Shown: one piece after another, positions 54,596-61,535 of the stretch | Layout of the letters: the number at the start of each line of letters is the position of its first letter | Numbering within the stretch: position 1 is the first letter of the stretch | NCBI GenBank assembly: GCA_903872075.1 | Contig: CAIQJF010000005.1 | Span: forward strand, 37,934 to 101,933 | DNA length: 64,000 nt | Source of the DNA: an uncultured Caulobacteraceae bacterium | GTDB taxonomy: Bacteria; Pseudomonadota; Alphaproteobacteria; Caulobacterales; Caulobacteraceae | Direction of reading: 5' to 3' | The notes under the pieces: model-generated | What the model was told of the DNA's origin: nothing | What the model saw: only the letters and a program-made list of their open reading frames with translations | Databases searched by the model: none | Translations under genes and position numbers: made by a program

Positions 54596-55867
54596 ATGGA
54601 TCCGAAGCGCGAACAGGTCGTGGTGGTGGGCGGCGGCTTCGCCGGCCTCTCGGCGGTGGCGCGGCTGGCGTCGGAAGATGTCGACATCACCCTGGTGGAC
54701 AAGCGCAACCACCACCTCTTCCAGCCCCTGCTCTATCAGGTGGCCACCGCCGGCCTGTCGCCCGCCGATATCGCCGCGCCGATCCGCTCCATCGTCAGCC
54801 GCAATCCGCGCATCCAGGTGCTGCTGGACGAAATGACCGGCCTCGTCCCCGGCGCGCGCCGCATCGCCCTGGCCACGGGGGCCACCCTGGCGTTCGACAC
54901 CCTCATCGTCGCCACGGGCGCCCAGCACAGCTACTTCGGCCGCGATGAGTGGGCGCCCTTCGCCCCCGGAGTGAAGACCCTCGACGACGCCACCCGCATC
55001 CGCGGCGCCATCCTGCTGGCCCTGGAACGGGCGGAGACCAACCGCCAGGAAAACGTCTCGCGCCGCGAGGAATTCCTCACCTTCGTGGTCGTCGGCGGCG
55101 GCCCCACCGGCGTGGAAATGGCCGGCGCCATCGCCGAACTGACCCGCCAGACCGTGACCATGGATTTCCGCTTCATCACCCCCCGCTGCGTGCGGATCAT
55201 CCTCGTCCAGTCGGCCGACCGCCTGTTACCCGGCTTCGCGGAGGATCTCGGCGCGTGCGCCAAACGGGCGCTGGAGTCCCTGGGCGTCCAGGTCCGCCTG
55301 AACGCGCGGGTCACGGGGATCGACGCCATGGGCGTGATGATCGGCGACGAGCGCCTGGAGACCGCCACGGTGATCTGGGCCGCCGGGGTTCAGGCCTCGG
55401 GGGCCGCCGCCTGGCTGGACGCCGAGGCGGACAGGGCCGGCCGCGCCGTCGTCGGTCCGGACCTCACCCTGGCCGGCCGGCCGGAGATCTTCGTCATCGG
55501 CGACACCGCCATGGTCACCGACGCCGACGGCAAGGTCGTCCCCGGCCTCGCCCCCGCCGCGAAACAGCAGGGAGACTATGTGGCGCAGGTGATCGCCGCC
55601 CGCCGGCGCGGCATGCCCGCCCCGCCGCCGTTCCGCTATCGCCACCAGGGATCGCTGGCCACCATCGGTCGCCAACGGGCGGTGGCGGACTTCGGCTGGC
55701 TGCGGCTGAGCGGCTTCATGGCCTGGGCGCTCTGGTCCACGGCCCACCTGTTCTTCCTCGTCGGCTTCCGCAACCGCATGGTGGTCGGCGCTAACTGGCT
55801 GTGGAACTACCTGACCTTCGACCGCGGCGCCCGGCTGATCACGGGCGTGGACGCTCCGTCCGCCTGA
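54596..55867 (+). CDS. ndh: Type II NADH dehydrogenase (NAD(P)/FAD-dependent oxidoreductase)
   Basis: A 423-residue non-proton-pumping NADH:quinone oxidoreductase. The FAD site is VVVVGGGFAGLSAVARL (about 8-24), followed by VDKRNHHLFQPLLYQVATAGLSPADIA, the Ndh-2 signature. The NADH site is VVVGGGPTGVEMAGAIAEL (about 163-181). GDTAMVTDADGKVVPGLAPAAKQQGDYVAQ and the C-terminal hydrophobic helix around FMAWALWSTAHLFFLVGFRNR anchor it to the membrane face. GGGAGG precedes the ATG. It feeds electrons from NADH to the quinone pool without proton pumping. It stands as an apparently single gene. Confidence 0.93.
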   Translation: MDPKREQVVVVGGGFAGLSAVARLASEDVDITLVDKRNHHLFQPLLYQVATAGLSPADIAAPIRSIVSRNPRIQVLLDEMTGLVPGARRIALATGATLAFDTLIVATGAQHSYFGRDEWAPFAPGVKTLDDATRIRGAILLALERAETNRQENVSRREEFLTFVVVGGGPTGVEMAGAIAELTRQTVTMDFRFITPRCVRIILVQSADRLLPGFAEDLGACAKRALESLGVQVRLNARVTGIDAMGVMIGDERLETATVIWAAGVQASGAAAWLDAEADRAGRAVVGPDLTLAGRPEIFVIGDTAMVTDADGKVVPGLAPAAKQQGDYVAQVIAARRRGMPAPPPFRYRHQGSLATIGRQRAVADFGWLRLSGFMAWALWSTAHLFFLVGFRNRMVVGANWLWNYLTFDRGARLITGVDAPSA

Positions 55868-55910
55868 ACGCGCCAGACACTTTGGTCATGGCGATCCGGT
55901 CTGGCATACC

Positions 55911-56381
55911 TCAGCGCCCCGGCTCCGGCGGGATCAGGTCTTCCGACGCCACGATCTTCCAGACGCCGTCGCGGCGGATCCAGGTGTCGGTCCAGACGAA
56001 GCGCCCCTTCCGGGGCTCGCCGCTGCGCCGCTCCCAGGTCTCGCTGCCCTGGGCCACCGCCGCGTCGCCATAGAACCGGACTGTCACGGGGCCGATGCGG
56101 TTGGATATGAACGCGGGGGGCGAGACGCGCGTTCCCGCCAGCATGGCCGCCCGGTCGGACATCGTGCCGTCCGGGTCCACGCCGCGGAAATCGTCGGCCA
56201 GGATGCGCTCGACATCGGACGTCTTGCCGGTCGCCAGGGAGTCCGCCCACTGCGCCTCCGACTGGATGATGTAGCGCTCGGCGGCGCGCTGCTCATAGGC
56301 GGGTGTCGGAGCGGCCGCGGCGCCGGCCGCTCCCATCAGCAAGGCGACCGTCGCGGCGATCGAGATTGAAAGCCTAGCCAT
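55911..56381 (-). CDS. Exported NTF2-like (DUF4440-type) protein
   Basis: A 156-residue protein with a signal peptide (ISIAATVALLMGAAGAAAA) and one nuclear-transport-factor-2-like domain: EAQWADSLATGKTSDVERILADDFRGVDPDG is the helix and first strands. FYGDAAVAQGSETWE and FVWTDTWIRRDGVWKIVASEDLIPP are the sheet. The cone-shaped pocket of this fold can bind small molecules or serve an enzyme; no catalytic residues are clear. It is 11 bases after the small membrane protein gene on the same strand. A second protein of the same type lies at 57205 on the plus strand. Confidence 0.87.
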   Translation of the reverse strand: MARLSISIAATVALLMGAAGAAAAPTPAYEQRAAERYIIQSEAQWADSLATGKTSDVERILADDFRGVDPDGTMSDRAAMLAGTRVSPPAFISNRIGPVTVRFYGDAAVAQGSETWERRSGEPRKGRFVWTDTWIRRDGVWKIVASEDLIPPEPGR

Positions 56382-56391
56382 GTCGCCTCCG

Positions 56392-56721
56392 TCAAACCTT
56401 GAAGTGTCGCAACGGCGGCGTCCAGGCGTGGGCCCGCCTCCAGGCGTTCAGCCGGAGGACTGAGACCAGCATCAGTCCGCCCGCGATCGCCAGGTAGATG
56501 GCAAAGGCCGTGGCCGTCAGAGCCGCCCAGGCGCGGGCGTCTGTCGCCCCATGCCTGAACAAGGTCGTGGCGACGCTGATGGAGACGATGAACAGGGGCG
56601 CGAGCACCGCCGGCACGCTCAGGACGGTCATGAGGAACCCCGACCGCCGCAAGCCGTCTTGCTCGCAGGCTCTGTAGGACCGCAGATTTGCCAGGTTCGC
56701 CAGCGCTCGTGGGTCCTGCAT
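56392..56721 (-). CDS. Small two-TM membrane protein
   Basis: A 109-residue hypothetical protein with two hydrophobic segments, GFLMTVLSVPAVLAPLFIVSISVATTLF and WAALTATAFAIYLAIAGGLMLVSVL. A cytoplasmic head with QDPRALANLANLRSYRACEQDG precedes them, and the tail is basic. ATG 56721 is favoured over a TTG at 56727 because GAGGAG then has workable spacing. It is likely in one transcript with the exported NTF2-like gene. I do not recognise a family. Confidence 0.7.
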   Translation of the reverse strand: MQDPRALANLANLRSYRACEQDGLRRSGFLMTVLSVPAVLAPLFIVSISVATTLFRHGATDARAWAALTATAFAIYLAIAGGLMLVSVLRLNAWRRAHAWTPPLRHFKV

Positions 56722-56845
56722 GGGCAAGGCTCCTCAGGGTTGGCGCAGAGGCTACGGCATCGCTCCGCCGGCGTCACCTTGCATCTGCGCGCGGGCCGCC
56801 CGACCGTCCGGAGTCGGCTAGCCGCGCAGGGGAGAACATCGGCCC

Positions 56846-57156
56846 TTTTCGCACGTCGCCTACACCAAGCCTGGCTTCGGAATCTGCTGGAGAACTACCC
56901 CGAACTGAAGGCAAAGGGCGTCACGCCCTATTGGTGTATCCACCATGGGCTCACGGCGTCGTTGCACTATGCCGACCCCGACGGCAACCAGATGGAGTTC
57001 CAGGTCGATGCGTTCGCCGACGACGGCTGCAACGCCTTCATCCAGGGCGAGCAGATGGCCGTGAATCCGGTGGGGGTGGCCGCGTACACCGCCGGCCTAG
57101 AATGCCAAAGCTGGCGCGCCGAGCGAAACCCGTCGCGCCGCACGGTTGCCACATAG
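56846..57156 (+). pseudogene. Degraded VOC-family (extradiol dioxygenase-like) gene fragment
   Basis: The segment FSHVAYTKPGFG in one frame (56846-56881) continues after a one-base shift at about 56879-56881 in the next frame. There it reads LLENYPELKAKGVTPYWCIHHGLTASLHYADPDGNQMEFQVDAFADDGCNAFI, the C-terminal half of a VOC dioxygenase-like protein (compare PYW-x-I-NHG and DPDGN-x-x-E-x-QVD in the family). It then carries GEQMAVNPVGVA before diverging from the usual ending. The N-terminal domain is absent. No start codon or ribosome site supports an intact product, so this is a remnant. Confidence 0.7.
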
Positions 57157-57204
57157 CGCATCCGTTGCTCTATCATCAGCGGCGACTTCCACGGGAGATA
57201 CACC

Positions 57205-57678
57205 ATGAAATCCGCTGTTCTCGCGGTCGTGTTCGCGGTAGCCGCTTGGGGCGCGGCGGTGGGGCCGGCGTTCGCGATGGATAGCGACAACGGGGAAGCC
57301 GCACTCCGCGCGGCGAACGCGGCCGAGGTCGACGCCATACTGGCGGGGGATGAGACTAAGCTTTCCAGCTTGTGGGCCGACACGTTCGTCGTCACCAATC
57401 CGTTCAACAAATTCGTGACCAAGCCTGAGGTTCTCGCCTTGATGACCTCCGGCGTGTTCCGCTTTTCCTCGATGGAGCGCGCCATAGATTACATCCACAC
57501 CTACGGTGATGTCGCTGTCGTGGCCGGCTCGGAGACGGGTGTCTGGGCGGGCAAGTCGCCGATGACGGGCAAGCTTTCGCACTTCAGGTTCACCACCGTC
57601 TGGCAGCGAGCGCCCGGCGGTTGGGTGGAGGTCGCGCGGCACGCGAACATGGTGCCCCCCGCCTCGCCGGGTTCCTAA
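57205..57678 (+). CDS. Exported NTF2-like (DUF4440-type) protein
   Basis: A 157-residue protein with a signal peptide (AVLAVVFAVAAWGAAVGPAFA) and one NTF2-like domain. RAANAAEVDAILAGDETKLSSLWADTFVVTNPFNKFVTKPEVLALM is followed by YGDVAVVAGSETGVWAGKSP and FTTVWQRAPGGWVEVARHANMVPP. Its ribosome site is CGGGAG. It lies in a low-density stretch next to a VOC remnant and is on the opposite strand from a similar gene at 55911. Function unknown; a polyketide-cyclase or lipid-binding role is only a fold-based possibility. Confidence 0.87.
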   Translation: MKSAVLAVVFAVAAWGAAVGPAFAMDSDNGEAALRAANAAEVDAILAGDETKLSSLWADTFVVTNPFNKFVTKPEVLALMTSGVFRFSSMERAIDYIHTYGDVAVVAGSETGVWAGKSPMTGKLSHFRFTTVWQRAPGGWVEVARHANMVPPASPGS

Positions 57679-58005
57679 GGCATAGGCGCGCCAGGAGCGG
57701 ACACTTACCTGGCTACGAGAAGCGGACCCTCGTCTGCCGGACAAACTGGCCGGGTCCAGACCAATCAAGCCGGGTCTGATAATCAACATTGGGCGCGAAA
57801 TATTTGTAGATCACCGGCGAGGATCTAGGCCCCTGTCGGGTTTGCCCTCGTCCTTGTCGGCAGCTCTCGCGGGTATCGGCGGCAGAGCCGGTTTCACTTT
57901 CAAGCTTTCAGAAACAAGTTCAAGTTGAGCATGTTCGAAACCGGCCACGATCGCCTGTTGCTTGGCAGACGTCCCCGGAAAACGATACGTTCGCGAGCGT
58001 GAAGC
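57679..58005. other. Intergenic region without a recognised gene
   Basis: This 327-base gap has lower GC than neighbouring coding DNA. It holds no frame with a good ribosome site on either strand and no convincing terminator. It presumably carries the promoter of the DUF6065-JmjC gene. Confidence 0.5.
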
Positions 58006-59679
58006 ATGGACTTGATTTGCTACCTCCACCCGGGATGGGCGCCGCTGATCAGGCCGGCGCCGGCGACGCGGCGGTGGATGGACGAGACGTCGGAATCCTT
58101 CGCCTACCGCTGCCTACCGCTGAACATCGCCAATGCCCACGGCTGGGAAGTGCTCAATCCCTGTGCGTTCAGTGCGATCTGGAACGGTGAAGCCGGACCG
58201 GACTCCATAATCATCAGTGGAGACGCAGGCGCCGATCCCGCGCGACTTCCGGTGTCGCTGTTTGGCCACGGCGTCATCACCTTCCATATCGAGGGCATCA
58301 TTCGCACGCCGCCGGGTTGGAACCTGTGGGTCGGCGGTTCGCCCAATCGCGGCAAGGACGCCATAGCGCCCCTGTCCGGCGTGATCGAAACAGACTGGTC
58401 GCCCTTCACCTTCACGATGAACTGGCGGTTCACCCGACCCGGCCAGTCGGTGCGTTTCGACGCCATGGAGGCCATCTGCTTCATGGTTCCGATCTCGCGA
58501 GCGGCGATCGAAAGCTTCGAGCCGCGGTTTGAGCCCCTCGGCAAAGACCCGGCCACCTTGGAACGGTTTCAAGCCTGGAGCCGCGCGCGCGACGAATTCC
58601 ACACGCGAATGCGGGTGTCTCCGCCTGGCGCGCCGGCGGATCGCTGGCAGAAGCACTATTATCGTGGCGTCGATGTCAACGGCGAGGCGTTGATCGACGA
58701 CCATCGCGCCAAACTCCGCCTCAGATCGTTCGATCGCACCGCCGTTCCGGAAGTCCCCGTCCCGCCGGCCGATGACGCCGGTCTGCGAACCGAGCTGCGG
58801 ACGCCCTCCCCCACGACGCCCGCTCACGCGGCCGCCGAGATCGCCGCCCTGCGTGTGGCGCTGTCGAAGCGGGAGTGGCTGCTCGAAACCCTTGAGCGGC
58901 AACGCGACCTTGCGGATCTGCAGGCCATCGAGCGACGGGCGGACGTGGGCGCCGCGGAATTCCTCGAGCGGTACTATGCGGTCAACCGACCGGTCATCCT
59001 CACTGGCGAGATGGCGGGCTGGCCGGCCCTGGCCCTATGGACGCCCGACTACCTCAAGGCCAAGGTCGGCGATCGCACCGTTGAGTTCCAGGGCGATCGG
59101 ACCATGGACGCGCGTTTCGAGATGGACAAGGATGCCCATCGCCGGGAGGCGCCGTTCGATGTGTTCATCGATCGGATCCTGCGGCCGCACGCTGAGAACG
59201 ACACCTACCTCACGGCCTACAACTCGGCCCGAAACGTCGAAACCCTGTCGGTGTTGCGTGGCGATCTCGGGTTTCTCGATAAATTCCTCGATCGCGAGGC
59301 GTCGAATCCCCACGGGATGCCCTGGATCGGCCCGGCTGGCACGGTGACATCCCTACATTACGACCTGACCAACAACTTCATCGCCCAACTGGTCGGTCGA
59401 AAATCCATTAAGATTCTGCCCGCCTCCGAGGTGGGAAAGCTCTACAACCAGCAACACGTGTTCAGTGACATTCCAGACCTTGAAGATCCGACGCTCAATC
59501 TTTCAGATCACCCCCGCTTGACGGACCTCCGCACCTATGACGTCGTGCTGGAGCCGGGTGAGATACTGTTCATGCCGCTGGGCTGGTGGCACCAAGTCAG
59601 GTCGCTCGACTTCAGTGTGACACTGACCTACACGAATTTTCACTGGCGGAACGATGCCTACCTCACCTATCCGACCTGA
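58006..59679 (+). CDS. DUF6065-JmjC (cupin-like) fusion protein
   Basis: A 557-residue protein with two parts. Residues 1 to about 230 match the DUF6065 domain as I remember it (ICYLHPGW, PLIRPAPATRRWMD, RCLPLNIANAHGWE, WNLWVGGSPN). Residues 310-557 are a cupin_8/FIH-type JmjC domain: FLERYYAVNRPVILTGEMAGWPA opens it, the Fe(II) site is H451-x-D453 in SLHYDLTNN and the distal H529 in LGWWHQV. The family hydroxylates Asn, Arg, Lys or RNA with 2-oxoglutarate. The linker has a heptad-like stretch. No signal peptide is present. The target is unknown. Confidence 0.87.
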   Translation: MDLICYLHPGWAPLIRPAPATRRWMDETSESFAYRCLPLNIANAHGWEVLNPCAFSAIWNGEAGPDSIIISGDAGADPARLPVSLFGHGVITFHIEGIIRTPPGWNLWVGGSPNRGKDAIAPLSGVIETDWSPFTFTMNWRFTRPGQSVRFDAMEAICFMVPISRAAIESFEPRFEPLGKDPATLERFQAWSRARDEFHTRMRVSPPGAPADRWQKHYYRGVDVNGEALIDDHRAKLRLRSFDRTAVPEVPVPPADDAGLRTELRTPSPTTPAHAAAEIAALRVALSKREWLLETLERQRDLADLQAIERRADVGAAEFLERYYAVNRPVILTGEMAGWPALALWTPDYLKAKVGDRTVEFQGDRTMDARFEMDKDAHRREAPFDVFIDRILRPHAENDTYLTAYNSARNVETLSVLRGDLGFLDKFLDREASNPHGMPWIGPAGTVTSLHYDLTNNFIAQLVGRKSIKILPASEVGKLYNQQHVFSDIPDLEDPTLNLSDHPRLTDLRTYDVVLEPGEILFMPLGWWHQVRSLDFSVTLTYTNFHWRNDAYLTYPT

Positions 59680-59807
59680 CTGACCACGCCCGAGGCCTCG
59701 GGCGGCGAGTCCAGCCTCGTGGGTAATTTCCGATCCTGTCAAACGGCGGCGCGGCGACGCTTAATTGGTCCCCGTGGCCAATTGCCCCGATCGGGAAAGC
59801 ATTCATT

Positions 59808-61475
59808 TTGAAATCGACTCACTTTCTCTTCTTCGCGATGCTGGCGGTGAGCTCCGGCGCCATGGCCCAGCAGATCACCGGAGCGGGAGGTCAGCTCCAG
59901 CAGTTGCCTCCCGCCCCGGTTCCGCAGCGCAACGCGCCCGATCTTCGCGTCGAAGGCCGGCCCGCCTCGGCCGACATCGGCGCCGAGGGGCCGCGCGTCA
60001 TGGTGCAGTCGCTGCGTGTGACGGGTCAGACACGGTTTTCCGAGAGCGAACTCATCGCTGTCACCCAGTTCCGGCCCGACGCCATGCTGTCTCTCGCCGA
60101 CCTGCGGCGCATGGCCGGGAGAATCACAGAGTTCTATAACCGGCAGGGCTATTTCGTCGCCCAGGCCTATGTGCCGGCCCAGCAGACGCAAGGCGGGTCG
60201 GTCACGATCGCGGTGATCGAGGGCCACTATGACAAGATCGGTCTGAACAACCGGACCAACCTTGCCAATGGCGTCGCCCGCGGCGTGCTGAGCGGCCTCA
60301 AGAGCGGCGACGTCGTCGCGGCCGCGCCCCTTGAGCGCCGGCTTCTGCTGCTGTCGGAGATTCCCGGCGTCGTTGTCCACTCGACCTTGAGCCCCGGCGG
60401 GCCGGTGGGAACGTCCGATCTGAAGGTGAACCTCACGCCGGGCCCGCGCATAGATGGCGACCTCGAAGCCGACAACGCCGGCAATCGCTACACCGGCGCC
60501 TATCGCGGCGGTGGGACGGTGAACCTGAACAATCCGCTCGGCATCGGCGACAGGCTGAGCCTGCGCGGCCTGACTTCGGGGGATGGCTTCAACTATGTTC
60601 GCGGCTCCTACCAGGCCCAACTGGGCGTTGCGACCCTGGGCGTGGCGTATACGGCGTTGTGGTACCGGCTGGGCGACACCTTCGCCCCTCTGCACGCCAA
60701 CGGCGACGAACAGATCGCTAGCGCCTATGCGAGCTATCCCCTGGTCCGAACGCGCAACGATAGCCTGACGGCGCTGGTCGATGTCGACTACCGGACCTTC
60801 CGCGACAGGGTCGATTCGACCTCGACGGTGACCGACAGACGGGCGGGTGTCGTTACGGCGGGATTCAGCGGCGGGCACCGGGACTCGTTCGGCGGCGGCG
60901 GAACGGACAACTATTCTGTCTATGCGTCCTTCGGCGAACTCGACATCGAAACCCCCGGGGCGCGAGCGGCGGACGCGACGAGCGCTCGCAGCAATGGCGA
61001 CTATGCGAAGCTCGCCATCAGCGTCGACCGCTGGCAGCACCTGGTCGGGCCCCTCTCCCTCTACGCCCACGTCAGAGGACAGATCGCCTCCAAGAACCTG
61101 GATATCTCCGAGAAGATGGAACTGGGCGGAGCCTATGGCGTGCGCGCCTATCCGGAAGGCGAAGCCTATGGCGACGAAGGCTACATCGCGACCCTCGAAG
61201 CCAGATGGGCGCTTCCCACGCCGATGCAGGGCTTGCCAGGCCATTTCGAGCTGTTCGCCTTCGTCGAGACCGGGTCCGTCCGGTTCAACCAGCATCCGTG
61301 GATCGCGGGTCCCAACACGGCGACCCGCAGCGGGGCGGGACCGGGGATCGTGTGGTCGAAGACCAACGATTTCATCGTCAGTGCGTCGTACGGCTTTGAG
61401 TTGGGCGACGCCAGGGCGACGTCGGCCCCAGACCGTGGGGGCTGTTTCTGGTTCCAGGTCGTGAAGTTCTTCTGA
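59808..61475 (+). CDS. Two-partner secretion outer-membrane transporter TpsB (ShlB/FhaC/HecB family)
   Basis: A 555-residue Omp85-superfamily porin. A TTG start at 59808 gives a full signal peptide (FLFFAMLAVSSGAMA). Residues 45-220 hold two POTRA domains (VMVQSLRVTGQTRFSESELIAVTQF, then GGSVTIAVIEGHYDKIGLNN). The rest is a 16-strand barrel with the plug motif GVRAYPEGEAYGDEGY (about 444-459), corresponding to the VRGY/F-x-E-GD-x-G tip of the family. It exports the TpsA protein encoded 60 bases downstream. Confidence 0.92.
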   Translation: MKSTHFLFFAMLAVSSGAMAQQITGAGGQLQQLPPAPVPQRNAPDLRVEGRPASADIGAEGPRVMVQSLRVTGQTRFSESELIAVTQFRPDAMLSLADLRRMAGRITEFYNRQGYFVAQAYVPAQQTQGGSVTIAVIEGHYDKIGLNNRTNLANGVARGVLSGLKSGDVVAAAPLERRLLLLSEIPGVVVHSTLSPGGPVGTSDLKVNLTPGPRIDGDLEADNAGNRYTGAYRGGGTVNLNNPLGIGDRLSLRGLTSGDGFNYVRGSYQAQLGVATLGVAYTALWYRLGDTFAPLHANGDEQIASAYASYPLVRTRNDSLTALVDVDYRTFRDRVDSTSTVTDRRAGVVTAGFSGGHRDSFGGGGTDNYSVYASFGELDIETPGARAADATSARSNGDYAKLAISVDRWQHLVGPLSLYAHVRGQIASKNLDISEKMELGGAYGVRAYPEGEAYGDEGYIATLEARWALPTPMQGLPGHFELFAFVETGSVRFNQHPWIAGPNTATRSGAGPGIVWSKTNDFIVSASYGFELGDARATSAPDRGGCFWFQVVKFF

Positions 61476-61535
61476 TGGCGGCCGGAATGTCCAGGCCAGC
61501 CGTAAGTCAGCTCCGGTCACCGAGAAAGTATCGCT

